Positions 9,811-22,400 of a stretch of 64,000 nt of DNA are shown here, in pieces. Source of the DNA: Amoebophrya sp. A120 (Eukaryota; Sar; Dinophyceae; Syndiniales; Amoebophryaceae). The stretch spans positions 5,225,038-5,289,037 of the forward strand of contig CAJINV010000005.1 of assembly GCA_905178155.1 (NCBI GenBank), in the 5' to 3' direction. Position numbers and translations under genes: made by a program. Within the stretch, counting starts at the first letter, position 1; each line of letters begins with the position of its first letter. The notes below the pieces were generated by a model. That model saw nothing but the letters and a program-made list of their open reading frames with translations, was not told where the DNA came from and searched no databases.

Positions 9811-11175
9811 TTACGCTCCTGCGCCGTCTGTCCGGCACCGGCTTCCGGTCCAGCATAGGTGGCGCACCGCCGGGAACGGCCCCACCAGGGGGGTGAGGAG
9901 TTCGTTGGCTTGGGCCAGCGCGCTGGCTACTTCGCGTGGCTTCTTTTTGCACTCCTCTAGGCCCCCGACTCCCGACGCTTCGAAGAATGGACGGGTCTCC
10001 GGGCAGGATTGGACCAAATGCGCGGTCGTTGCGCATTGTACCCCACACAGGGCACATGGCATGTCCTCCCCCGACGGTTCCGCGGCCAACAAGCCGAAGC
10101 GGAGGGCGTAGTACAGTGCTTGGCTGGTTTTGTCGGTGCTGTCTGCTACCAAGTCTCGTCCCCACCCTCCCGTGGTTGCGAGGGTGGTCGCGGTCTTGCT
10201 GTGGGTTTCTGCTTGGTGCTGCCTGTCCTCCAGGTCCTGTCGCAGTGCGTTCCTCACTACTCTCTTGGCCTCGGTTTTGAATTGGCGGCGCGTGACTGGC
10301 TCGCCTTCTTCTTGCAGGTCCGGCTCGTTGGCGAACCCTGCGAGGTGGTCGGCCACCACGTTTCCCGCAATTCCTGCGTGGCCTGGCACGTATCGGACTA
10401 CCAACTTCCTGCAGGACGCGGGCGCATCGCGTGCCGCGGTGTAGAGTTCCGTGTCCAGGTCATCCCGCAGCCGCGGATTGAGCAGTGCGCGCGCGTTGGA
10501 TTGGCTGTCGGTGCAGATGGTGGCGCACTCTGTTCGCAGTGCTTTGGTTGCCACCCCCCGGAGGGCTGCGATCAACGCCATTCGCTCGGTCTCAAGCGAG
10601 TCCGTGCGCACTCCTACTGGCCAGGCCGCCCCGCCCTGGATGCCAAAGCCATGGACGAAGACTCCTGCCGCCCCTTGGAACTCTCGCACTGAGCCGTCGC
10701 AGTAGAACACCAGGCCCGAGGACTGTAGCGTGTCCACCAGCGATGGCACTCCCTCGCTCTGCCAGACGGCGCGAAACCGACCTTGTTCCTCCGCCTCGTG
10801 GAGGAGGCTGGCCCCCACGCCCGGCAGGGCTCCGGTTTCGGGTAGGACTGTGGCCTTCGCTGCGTTTGACGCCTCCACGACCCCTAGGGCTGCCGTTAGC
10901 CAGTCCGCCTCGGTGTTTTCCGCGGTTTGTCTGAGCCCGTCCGCCTTGGGTCGGGCGAACGCTCTCGCCGTTAGTGCTACGGCCTCGACTTTGTACAGTG
11001 CTTCTAGCGGCAAAAGCCCGGCGGTCATCAGCGCGCAGCTGCGGTTGACCCGCCGGAACTTGGGAAGCCCGAGGATCGCCGTCGCCCCCTCTAGTTGATT
11101 GCACGCTGTTGAGCGCTGCCTTCTCCTTCGCGCCGAGGCCATGCCAATACGTCGGCAAGCCATAGGCCAGCACAC
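9811..11175 (-). pseudogene. LINE RNase H domain and C-terminal zinc knuckle
   Basis: FYCDGS (first Asp, residue about 160 of this frame), ERMALIAAL (Glu), CTDSQSNARAL (Asp) and PGHAGIAGNVVADHLA (His and Asp) give the RNase H catalytic set. CALCGVQCATTAHLVQSC is a Cys/His knuckle as in many RNase H-bearing LINEs. The upstream part (LPLEALYKVEA) is the usual RT-to-RNase H connection. Confidence 0.8.
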
Positions 11176-12530
11176 TTTCCACGAAAAGCTGGCAGAACAT
11201 CCTCACGGACTTGGTTCCTGCGTGCATGGATCTGCTGAGGATCCGCACGGCAGCCATTCGCTTGGTGGTTGTTTCGCTGATCACCTGGTAGTGCTTGCTG
11301 AAGGTAAGCCGCCGGCCGAACCACACTCCCAGGAACCTGGGGCAGGCCTCGTAGGCCAGTGGTTCGCCGGAGCCTGTGAGGCGCAACTCGTCGAGTTCGC
11401 GCGCAAACTCCGTCTGGAAGACCGTATGCGCGCACTTCCCGGGGGAGAGCTCCACATTGCTCGCCTTGCAGAAGTCTGAGACGATGTCCAGCGCGTACTG
11501 GAGCTGTGCCTGTGCTTCGCTCTTCGTGTTCTCTTCGTACTCGCAGGTCAGCGCGAGGTCGTCCACGTACGCCAGCGCCTGCACCTTCGGGCACCGCTCT
11601 GCCAGTTCCTGGAGTAGCATGTCTACAAAACTACACCAGACGAACGGCCCCAGGCACGTGCCCTGGGGCTCCCCTTGCCGGAGTGGCACCGCTTGCGACA
11701 CTTCTTCGTTGAACCGCACGACCCTCGAACGCCCGGTGACAAAGGAGCGGACCCACCGCGTGAGCAGCAGAGACTCCTGTTTTCTCGCTGCGTTTTTGAA
11801 CTCGGCGCTCCTGCGTAGCAGCCCATTGAGGAGCAGCGGGATCGGCACCCTTTCGAGTGCAGAGCTCAGGTCCAGGAAGCACGCTGCGCGCCTCTTGCCC
11901 TTCCGCAGCGAGTCCGCGGCCGCCGCCGCTGGCGTCGCCGTGTGGTCGGTCGCGCTCCTCCCCGGGGTGTCCCCATACTGGTTTCGTGCGTACAGGGATA
12001 GGCCCTCGGCCTGGGACACTGCTCGCAGCCTCCGGAGCGCCGCGCGCTCCCACACTTTTGCTAGGCAGGGCGTTAGTGCTACCGGCCTTAGCGACTTGGG
12101 TAAGTCCCCGGGGCGGCCGGGTTTTGGCACCGGCACGCAAACTTCCAGGCGCAACGCTTCGGGCGTGACGCCTTCCGTGATGCCCTGTGAAAACGTGTCC
12201 CGTAAGAGCTTCTTCCCGTCCTGTGTGAAGTTCTTCAACATCGCGCCCAGGATGTCGTCCGGCCCCGCCCCCCCCCTTTGGTTTTTGTCCCCGTAGAGCG
12301 AACTCTACGTCGTCTAGGTCCAGCCGCATCGCCTTGCCCGGTGAGAGCTCTGCCGCGAGGGTGCTGCTGTACGTTGCCCACGCCCCTTGCTCTGATGCTG
12401 GGTCGAGAGCTGGGTGAGAGCCGTAGAAGTGCGCGAGTACACACGCGAGCTTCTTAAACGCGTAGCCCCCCGCGTAGCGCAGCGCGCCGGTGTGCTGTTT
12501 CGGTGGGGGCCGCCCCTCCAGCTCGCGCAA
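10592..12530 (-). pseudogene. LINE reverse transcriptase domain
   Basis: The frame starting at 12241 carries the RT core. FLDLSSALERV is the first catalytic Asp block, GEPQGTCLGPFVWC the primer/template block, and AYVDDLAL (about 11526-11540) the catalytic YxDD box. The frame starting at 12530 contributes the region just upstream (DDVEFALRGQKPKGGGG). A one-base shift near 12270 joins them. After ALNSVQ (about 11105) the meaningful frame moves to that of the RNase H segment. Confidence 0.8.
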
Positions 12531-12703
12531 GAGCTTGAAGGCGCCGCCTGTACTCTGTTCCTTCTGCTTCCGCGAGTTTGTCCGCGGAGCGCTCGTCCTG
12601 CCGGCTGTACTCCGCCTGCGCGACCCTCTTTGTGGCTTGCCGTAGCGCGGTGCGCCACAGCAGCTTCTGTCCCGGCGGGCAGAGTGCTAGCCTGCGCATG
12701 CAC

Positions 12704-13800
12704 TCACCTCGCTCTCTCAAGGCGAGGTCTAGCTCCGTGCCGACGCCGGGCGCCGACCCCCTTGGGCGCTTGTGTCTTTTCCGCGCGATGTTTGTGCGCG
12801 GAATGCTTCTGCGTGTTGCTTCGAAGATCGCGGTCCTCAAGTACTCCGCCTTCCCCTCGACGGTTGCTTGCTGGGGGTGCGTTTTGTGCTAGGAAGCGCC
12901 CGAGGTCTTCCCGGTATAACGTGCAGTCCGCCCGCTTCAGGTTCAGTCGTGTGTGCCTTTGCGTGACCGGTGCGGGGTCGCGCCACAGCGCGGGGTCCCA
13001 GGGTAGTCGCGTCGGGTCTTCCGGTAGGGGCGCCCCCTCTTGTGCGGCGCCGGTGCTGTTCGCCTCTCGCGCGACCTCCGCCTTCGTCCCCTTCTCTGTG
13101 CTGGTGCTCTCCACGGCCCCCGGAAGGCCTGTGTCCTGTGTTGCTGTTGCGCACAGTGCCGCTACTGCGCCGGACGCTAGACACAGCACCGCCCCTAGGC
13201 CGGGTAGCGAGCGGAGTCGGTCTTGCTTTGCTGGCGGCGTCGTTGTCCCCTCGGCGGCGGCGCGTGCTTGCCTGTGTTTGGCCGCGCGCAGCTCCCGGAT
13301 CCGCTGGAGCTTTTCTTTTCGCAGCGCCCTTTTCTGACTGCCTGTCAGCTTCACCCCGCCTTCGGGGGTCTCTTTCGGTGCTTTTGGGTCGTCCTTTGTC
13401 CCCGCTGCTTTTGTCGCGTTTCCGTCCTTTTTTGCCGCCCTTTCTTCGTGCTCCTTTACCGCCGCTACGGAGGTCTTGCCCTTTGCTTGGTGCTCTTTTG
13501 TCGCCGGGCGGATCAGGTCGAACACCAGTGCTGCGTGGTCCCCCCCTATGAGGACAACACTGGGTCCGGTCGGGTCGACCTCGGACGCCGCGGTGTGCAG
13601 GCCTGCTGAGAGCAGGACTACATCTGGCGACGTTTGGGAACACGGCCGCGTTGCCGCCGCCGCGGTGTAGAACTCCAACGCCTCCGCCCTTGCCCAGTGC
13701 TGCACTGCACTGGTTCTTGGCTCCTGGGTGTGGTTCGCATCCCAGGAGATTGTTACTTCTACGTTCGCCGGGGCCTCTATTTGTCTTTTACTTCATCTAC
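12704..13800 (-). pseudogene. LINE endonuclease C-terminus and linker
   Basis: The frame before the first in-frame Met (13705) reads NVEVTISWDANHTQEP, resembling the catalytic Asp/Asn/His block of AP-type LINE endonucleases. VVLIGGDHAALVFDL resembles the terminal Ser/Gly-Asp-His motif. A charged Lys/Glu/Ala-rich linker follows. The apparent frame change near 12853 lies in a GGGG run. Confidence 0.6.
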
Positions 13801-14557
13801 TAAGTCGCGAAGAGTGCTGACGACTTTGAGTTCTGTTTCTTGTCGTCGCATTTTGCAACTTACATTTTTGCTCCTGCCAATAGCTGTAGTACGAGGGTTG
13901 CGCACCAGGCACAGAGACGTGCAGCAGAGTGGCAACAAAACTTGGCGCCTTTGTCTTAGCCATCTACTGTCTTCAGTTGAAGTCAGTTCTCAGTATTTAC
14001 AAGTACAAACTTGCAAGCAAATTTCCGCATTAGCACCTATCTTCACACATCATTTTCACAATATTCCTCGTATGTTCTCAACCAAAATCTTCACAGCTTT
14101 TTAAAAGCTGTGAAGATTTTTTAAAAGCTGTAAAATGTGCATGGAAGTTGTAAAATTGTACCCTTAAAGGGTACAATTTTACAATTTCCATGCACATTTA
14201 CCATCCTTTTACGCATTACAAATTCAAAATTTCAATGTAAAACCATCTCTCAATTTTGTCAAAATCTGAAATCTGTCTTCAGTTGAAGTCAGTTCTCAGT
14301 ATTATTGCCTCTGAAACAGGTTCTTTTTCTTTATAGCTGCATTTGATAGAGCAGGCCATTTCGTTTGGAGGAGGTTCGCACTTCTATAGATTCCTGGTAC
14401 GGGGAGAGGTATAATGTGCGCACCAGAATAATAATGAATATGCTTGCTACTATCCAAGATAAACATAAAGCTCAACTGTATCACTCTACTCAAACATGTG
14501 CAGACTCACCAACGCAGCAAATTATTCGGTCAGCATAACAAACAAGAAGTACTTAAG
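13801..14557. other. Spacer holding a direct-repeat-bounded hairpin unit
   Basis: No gene is seen. The only structure is the unit bounded by two 31-bp direct repeats at 13967 and 14273 with two large hairpins inside, listed separately. Confidence 0.5.
13967..14303. repeat. 31-bp direct repeats flanking two hairpins
   Basis: CTGTCTTCAGTTGAAGTCAG plus 11 more bases occurs identically at 13967-13997 and 14273-14303. Between them lie a hairpin at 14084-14120 (18-bp arms around AAAATCTTCACAGC) and one at 14133-14199 (about 33-bp arms with one mismatch, starting AAATGTGCATGGAA). Confidence 0.85.
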
Positions 14558-14871
14558 TATGGGAGTGTCAGGATTGATGAAATCGACAAATTTGAGATAA
14601 ACTTGTAATGCATAAAATCGATACTAGTTGGGAGCCCAGTTGTTTTCAAGCGGCGCATGACAAAGCCTGGCACCGACTAAATCCAGTCTGTCGTGCTGTT
14701 TAGGGACAGAAGGCGTGGTCTTTTGTCATGCTACTCTAGCAGCTCTATCGCAGACCCCAAACAGGCTGACAGTCGGCCTCACTTGCCGTCCCTGCCAGAG
14801 GCTTCATGCCTTGCAATTTATGCATGACAAATTATTTCAACTTTGTCGATTTCGGTCCTAACGCTTCCATA
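14558..14871 (+). mobile_element. Introner family F (314 nt), no clear host gene
   Basis: TATGGGAGTGTCAGGATTG...GGTCCTAACGCTTCCATA. The 5-bp flanks (TTAAG, GTAAA) do not match well, so the copy looks old. Confidence 0.65.
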
Positions 14872-14925
14872 GTAAACTTGTGACGCGTGGCCACACGCAG
14901 CGGATGTTGTCAAGTGGACGCCGTC

Positions 14926-15070
14926 TATGCATTGCAAAAATATCGTGCTCGTATAAATGCATTACAAATCCCCTTAGCATGAGAAAAAAATTTTGTAATG
15001 CGGATTTGACTTGACAAGAAAATTTGTAATGCATGACTGCAATACGAGTGCGATGCTTTTGCACAGGATT
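14926..15070 (+). mobile_element. Introner family A (145 nt)
   Basis: TATGCATTGC...GCACAGGATT. The flanks CCGTC and CCGGC differ at one base. Removal (150 nt) joins SGCCQVDAV to ASSWMSFSS with no stop, hinting at an unrecognised short gene from about 14893 to 15210. Confidence 0.65.
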
Positions 15071-16410
15071 CCGGCGCTTCCTCCTGGATGTCGTTTTCAA
15101 GCACGATTAAAAAACACAAAGTAGCCACTCAAGGAATGTCCGCATTACAAGTTGAGGAGTCCGGGACAATTTTTTGTCGCGAAGATGATATGCATGGCAC
15201 ACCTTGCTAAGCGTAGTCAACAGGCCCCATCGATAGCGATACGTCGTTGCGCTAATGATAGTGTTTCTGATCATAGTGCTGCTGGATGCTAGTTTTCTGT
15301 TCTGGCACTATTTTTAGTTACCAAATCTGAGACGGAGCCGTACTAATATCTTCTGCGTTTGATATGTAACAAGAACTGCAGCTGCGTTTTGGTTTTATTG
15401 GCCACGAGAAGGTAGAAGACGGGGCGGTGGAGTTGTGAAATGAAAAAAATAGGGCCAAATATTGCTGAGGCCGCGAACTACTGGCCAAATTTTGCTCCTG
15501 AGGCCGCGAACTACTGGCCAAATTTTGCTGAGGCTGCGAAAAATATCATATACCTACGTGAGGACGGCCTACCAGAAAAGCAAGGGCTTTATTCCCTTTC
15601 TTTTCCACAGGCAAGGACGCAACAAGAAGTCCGTTTGCTGTCGCGGCGCGAGGTTTTAAGTGTCAACATGCACTTCATCTATCAGCATCGTTTAAAGATC
15701 TTTCGACTACGGCAAAAAGCGTCACCAAATGATCATTGCGGAAGTTTAAGTAATCCATTATCTCGGACTAGCAGTCGGTCGTTGTCGTTGGTGCAAGCGA
15801 GCGTGTACATCATCGGTTCTTTTATATGCAGATTCAGCACACTGCTTTTCGTTGTTTCCAGATCGGTTTTGTAGTTGCCCATAGTACTGACACTGAGTAT
15901 AATTGTCGGTCGAGTTTGTATTTCTTCGATCACGTGGAAGTTTCTGTCGGTGGACCACAGCAGTACTTCTACGCACACCTTTATTGTGCGAAGATTCGGT
16001 CTCTGGAGCAAGAAGAACTGGTTATTTTACGATTCGATCGGACATGAAGATTCATCATAGAAGATTCGGTTTGTGGAAGATATCGTGTGGAAGATGGTAC
16101 TAGCTTCTCTCCGACATGTAGTTGCGTGAAGATGTTGAGCCGTTCTGAAGATAACGAAAAGTACACCAAGAACAACGAAAAATGATCCCAATTACAGGCA
16201 CGTCATTATGTATCCACCATGATATTTTTACCAATTTCCACCGCGCTCTATTCATCGTATATTAAATTCAACATCTTCTTCTTCTACATGTAGTTCTTGA
16301 CCAACTACTACTAATATGCTTTCATTCAGTTGTGCAACCAAAAATCAAAGTTTCTTTCTCGAATAACAAAGTAGAAACAGCATCCGTCGTGAGCTGCAGC
16401 AACAACCAAA
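15071..16410. other. Spacer with a small tandem repeat
   Basis: GCCAAATTTTGCT..GAGGCCGCGAACTACTG is repeated about 2.5 times at 15452-15542. Otherwise AT-rich DNA without a convincing gene. 16332-16410 is probably 5' UTR of the next gene. Confidence 0.45.
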
Positions 16411-19400
16411 ATGAGGCTCCTGTCCTCGAGAACTTGTACATCAAAAAGCCGCTCAACAACCAGTACATGTACAAGTACAACCCGTTCCATTCTCATACGG
16501 CGTTCTCAACTGTTACATTCTCAACTGTTACACGAATTTGCGATGCAAGAATGGCAACAGGGAAAGGCCGGATCTTGCAACTCTTGCATTACAAATTCGG
16601 CACAGATTCCCATGCTGTTTAGCCCTTCCAAAATTTGTCATGTGAGGCAGCTTCACTGTGTGGACGTTGATGCTCATTTTGCATGACAAATCCATGGAAC
16701 AGTTGAGAGTGTAACAGTTGAGAGCGCCATATCTCACTGCGGCGGCGGCCGCTGCAGGAGTCGCTTTGTTTCTCCAACAGGAACATCAATCAGCTCCAGC
16801 TGCTGGCTATCGAGTGCAAAAATGTCTGGGTCTGGAAGAATGCGCGATCTGTCATGCTGCTTTTCCATGACAGACCCATGAGGTCTGGAATGCAGGGCCT
16901 AGCATGACAGATTCTGCGGGACCTGTCTCATGCCTATCCTGCATGAGAAACTCCCTCCCGACTTGGTCAAAACTGGACGACTTTTGGTAATCATGCAACA
17001 CAGATTTTTGCATGCTGCAGATTTAGCATGACAAGTTCCAATCTTCCAGGCCCAGACATTTTTACATTTGATACTGGCCGTCGACCATGGTTCCTCCTCG
17101 TCGCTCACGGACTTGTCCAAGAAAGAGAAATCGCTGCAGTTCTTGTTGAGCATCAAGAAGAAGACAGTGATGATTTGGATCCAGACGAGAGCGCACTGCA
17201 AATCTATCCTACGGAAAAACGGTCCCACACCCTAGTCAAGATGGGAAATCTGCAACACAATTCTCCACGTTTTGGGAGTTCTGCATGACAAGTTTCCATC
17301 TGCAGTATAAAACTGGTTAGCAAGGAAAGCCGCATGAGAAAGCCATTTACTCATGCTGTTTACAGCATAATACAAATTCCAAAACACGACTGGAAATGCC
17401 TCTCAAGGAGATGCGCATCACAAATGTTCCTGTGATTGCGCATTTGCATGACAACTCTGGGGTGTCGTGGGCCCTGTTTTTACCAAGGATGAAATCCAGA
17501 CTTGGATCAACCATCTGGTGGAAGAACAGGAAAAACAGGGAAGATCATGGGAAGGAAATATCAACTGCAAAAGTCTCTGGGTCTGAGAGAATGCAAGGTT
17601 TGTCATGCAGGTTTTCCAGGACCCATGAGGTCTGGCATGTAGGACAGAGCATGACAGAATCTGTGAGAGTTCTATCATGCCTATCCTGCATGAGAAACTG
17701 CCTCTCGATTAGGTCAAAAGTGGACAGCTTTTGGCAATCATGCAACACAGATTTATTTCATATGATTCTGATTCAGATTTAGCATGACAATTTGCTTTGG
17801 TCCAGACCGCCCAGACATTTTTGTATTTGATAGGACAACGACCACAGCAAACCTTTCTTCCAGCGGACCACGAGAGCAGCCACTACACCAGTGCTGAAAG
17901 TGCCGACATCAAGAACGAGGGCGAAGCCCTATCAACAAGAAGAATCGAGGAAGAACAAGACGAAACTTCGGACCTCCACGCGCTCGATCAGGAGCAGATC
18001 TTGAGCCCCAATTTTTACCATTATGCCAAGCTACACCAAAATGATCATGATGATGATGTTGGTGAACAAACTGGTGCAGCGGCGATGGATCTGGATCTGG
18101 ATGCCACCAGCAGCCATGAAAATGCAATAAAGTTCCTCCAGGTCTCAACAAAAACTGCGACGCAGCAGCATCAGCGAGAACAAGAGCTACTACAGCAGCG
18201 GAAGCTGTTCGTGGCGAGGACGAAGAACTCTTTGAGCCACTATCAAATGCGAAAGTGTCTGGGTCTGGAAGAGTGGAAGTTTGTCATGCTTGTCTGGCAT
18301 GACTCGATAATCTGCGTTGCCTAGGCACGAAAAGGCCCTCTTCCCTGTCATGCAAAATCAAAAACGCAGTTTGCCATGCGGAATACGTAAGACATGGCAG
18401 CCAAAAAATTTGTCATGCGTAAGCTGCTTATTGCAGTCCGCCTATCATTCACTTTTTAGCATTACAAGTTTCCAGACATCCAGGGATATTTGCAAAGCAT
18501 AGCCACCAGGAGGGAACAACAACCGGAATACATCATCATCAAGAACACGACAAGACCTCCAGTCGTGCTGCTGGTACTAGTTCAACATTTGCGTGGACCC
18601 GGTGGGTGTTTTCCTACCGCAACCAGCTCGCCGGGCTCGTGACCGGGAAAGACAGCTTATGAACTGCAAAAGTATCGTACTCGTATAAATGCATTACAAA
18701 TTTCCTCAGCATGAGAAAGAAAATTTGTAATGCGGATTGACCTTGAGAAAAGGATTTGTAATTCATGACTGCAAGAAAGTGAGTGCGATACTTTTGCACA
18801 GGATGCAGCTACGCGAAAGAGGCGTTTCAAAACTATGGAACTCTCAAATCGGTTTACCTTCTCAACTGTTACATGATTATGATTCGTCCTGCACAATGCA
18901 CATCACACATCAGCATCCATACGATGAAGCTACTTCGCATGACAATTTTTTGAAGGGGTAAAGAACAGCACTAAAATCTGTGCCAAATTTGTAATGCGAT
19001 AGGTGCAACAAGCTCCCTTCTTTTGCTTTTCCTATTCTTGCATCACAAATTCATTGATAACAGTTGAGGAGGGACTAACCGATTTGAGAACGCCATAAAA
19101 ACTTTGCGCGGTTCAAGCAGCGGGATGTGAGAATATCAAGTGCAAAAATGTCTGGGTCTGAAAGGTTGGCACTTGTGATGCTGTCTCTGGATTCTAAAAA
19201 AATTTGGATTGCATGACCAGCAACAGAACTCCCGTTTGTGCTACCCGGAGAGGGCATTTTTCATGCGGTAGAGGCATCACAAAGGCCTCTAAAAATCTGT
19301 CATGCTAGAGCATGCATCACAGACATCACGAGTCTTTCAAAATATGCATGACAAACCTGGCAAGCTTCCAGACATTTTTACACTTGATAGAGAAAAGTGG

Positions 19401-22400
19401 AAAACAAACACAACGACGAGCTACTTACTATTTTGAAGACAACCTCTATGGAGAGAAAAAAGTTTGTCACAGTCACTAAGTTGCAGGTTTTGCATTACAA
19501 ATTTTCTTAGCATCACAAATTTTCCTTGTATTGCAGAAACACTAGGGAAATCCCTAACAATAACAAAGTTGGTTGTGATGCATTTTTACGCATGACAAAC
19601 AGTTTTGTATTGCAAAAATGCGCATGAGTGATCGTGACGAACTTTTTTTGTTTGATAACCTCCACAGCACCCTCGCCCAAGGAGGACGACGAGGATCTGC
19701 ATTTGACGTTTCGGCAAGATTATCAACTGCAAGTATGTCTGGGTCCTCTGGAAGGATGCGAACTTGTGATGCGCATTTCACAACACAGACAAATCTCTCA
19801 TGCATAGGCAGCAAAAGGTACCCATTTATTCCTGTCACCTCCAAAATGAGAGATTTGTCATGCGGATTAAGCAAAAATGCGGAAGCTTCTAAAAATCTCT
19901 GATGCTAGGGCAGCTTCCATGACAGACACTTTGTGTCATGCAAAAACAGCATGAAAAAATCTGCATTCTTCAAGACCCAGAGGACATTTTTGCATTTGAT
20001 AAAGATGAAACGACGCGCGCGGCGGAGCAGGAGCAGCGGTTTTCATCATCATCGGTGTTTCAAGATGTAAAGCCCGGGCAGTTGGTTCTCGTGAAGCATG
20101 CTCACGCGGCGGGACTCAACACGTCGGGAGGAGCAGGAGCTCCTGGGGCTGCGGCGGGGACAACGACAACAAGCAAGAAGATGAGCAACAGCATGCTGAT
20201 GTCGTCCACAATATTGATGCCCGGCGTCTCATTGTACGAAGCAGGGGCGTCCCGCGGCACCACGGGGCCGAAAGAATTCTCGCACATGCCGACTCTTCGG
20301 AAACTCGTCGGCCCAGGGGAAGTAACTGCTGCTCCAAGAACAATTCAACACATGTACCGCACTGCAGCTGATGAAGGACAAACTTCTCACATCAATTGGG
20401 GCGAGGAGGTGGACCAGATTTTTGTGCTCCCGGAGAATGTCCAACAAGTGCGCATTTTTTTGCCCAAGCCAGACGCAAACTTGCTGCAGAAAATGGAGCA
20501 AGCCGAAAGCCGGCTGGCCAAAAATCCCTACTACCGGGGCGACAAGTTCCAGGGCATGATGCTGCTTCTTGACCTATCCTGAGGAAAAATGCCCCCGCAC
20601 CAGAGTCGAGTTGGGCATCTAGCAACACAAATCTCCAAGTTTTGGGAGTTGTGCATGACAAGTTTCCCTCTGCAGTGTAGTACTGGTTGACAACGGAAGC
20701 CGCATTAGAAAGCCACTTTCTCATCCTGTTTTTAGCATCACAAATTCCTAAACGCGATTGGTAATGCCTCTCATGGAGCTGCGCATTACAAATGTTCCTG
20801 TCATTGCGCATTTCCATGACAACTCTGGTGTGGGGGCGTTTTTACTCAGGATACGACCCGAAAGCGAGGACCTTCGCTCCGGACGTTGCACTCACGCGGG
20901 ACTTGCCGAGCAAGGTTCTCGAGGGGGTGGAAACGAAGACGCTGGCCGCTATGGAAGTGTCAGGATTGAAGTCGACAAAGTTGAAGTGATTTGTCATGCA
21001 TAAAATGGATGCCAGGCGGAACCCAGTTTCCAAGCGGCGCATGACAAATTTGGGCGGTGCCTAAACCCAGTTTGTAATGCTGTTTGGGTAAGGAGGACGC
21101 CTTTTGTCGTGCTACTTTAGCAGCTCTAATATTTCTACTCCCCAACAGGCTTACAATCTGCCTCCCTTGCCTACTCTGCAAGACAGGCACTTTGTGAGTT
21201 GCATTTTATGCATCACAAACTTTTTCAACTTTGACGATTTCAGTCCTGACGCTTCCATAGCCGCTTTGGAGCAGGAGAAATCGGAAAAGCTGGCCGCATT
21301 GGAAACCGAAATCGGCACGCTGCAAGCAGAACTGGATGCCGTGGTTCTTTCGCAGCCACAGGGTCGTGAAGAAGAAAAAATGGGAAATATCCTGAGTAAA
21401 AATGTCCCCACACCAGAGTTCTTGTCATGCAAATCTGCATGCCAAAAAAGTTTCTCATGCGGAGCGCCATAAGAACCATTTTCTCATCCTGTTTTGGAAT
21501 TTGTAATGCTAGAATCAGCATGATATGCTAGATCTGTGATGCTTCGGAACTAGCTAAACAGGATTACACTACGAGGATAAATTTGTCATGCGAAACCACC
21601 AGAGGTGGCGGATTTGTCTAGCGGATTCCCCATCTTGACTCTGGGGTGGGGGCGTTTCCGCTCAGGATAGGAAAAATGACGTCCATGTCCGCGCTGCTCA
21701 GGCTCGTGAAGCAACCAAAAAGCGTCGTGCTCCAAAAGTTATGAACTGCAAAAGTATCGTACTCGTATAAATGCATTACACATTTCCTCAGCATGAGAAA
21801 TGAAGTTTGTAATGCTGATTTGCCTTCAGAAAAAAATCGTTTAGACGCAATCGTTTAGATTCTGGCATGTTAACCAAAAAATTTGTAATGCAAGACTTGC
21901 ATTTATACGAATGCGATGCTTTTGCACAGGATAAAAGTGGAAGGAACGGCAGATCCGGCGTAGGAAGTTTGAGAAGAAGCAGGTCGATATGAAATGTAAA
22001 AATGTCTGGGGCTGGAACAAGGTTGGAACTTGTGATGCTAACTTTGGACTCTAGAAAAATCTGTATTGCATGACCAGCAAGAGGAGTCTAGTTCGTGTTA
22101 CGCGGCGAGGGCATTTGTCATGCGGAGTAGGCATCAGGAAGCTGCCCTCTAAAAATCTGTGATGCTAAGTCGCGCATCTTTACAGACATCCTGGGTCATG
22201 CAAAATATGCATGACAAACCCGGCATCAATATTCCAGACCCAGACACTTTTGCACTTGATAGTCGAAGCTGTTCACAGCGAAAAGGCCATGGCCGCCGCG
22301 GCGAGAAAAGTGCGGCACATGTTGGCGCAGCACTTTTGCACCACGTGGGCGTGCAAAACAAAATCAAAAGCTGGCGCATCCAGAACTACTCTGTCGTGGT

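Larger units (their letters stand above)
9811..13800 (-). mobile_element. LINE (non-LTR retrotransposon), degenerate and 5'-truncated
   Basis: Read on the minus strand, an apurinic-type endonuclease remnant (WDANH, then IGGDHAALVFDL) is followed by a basic Arg-rich linker. A reverse transcriptase with FLDLS, GEPQGT and AYVDD comes next, then RNase H, then a C-terminal CxxC...H...C zinc knuckle. This order is that of RNase H-bearing LINEs. Coding continuity needs four frame changes, so it is inactive unless these are sequencing errors. The frame opens after a stop near 13802, so most of the endonuclease is missing. It has no introners. Confidence 0.85.

Noticed and set aside
9811-13800. LTR retrotransposon as the source of RT and RNase H
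   Set aside because: No LTRs, protease or integrase; an AP-endonuclease remnant precedes RT, and RNase H is followed by a C-terminal zinc knuckle, as in LINEs.
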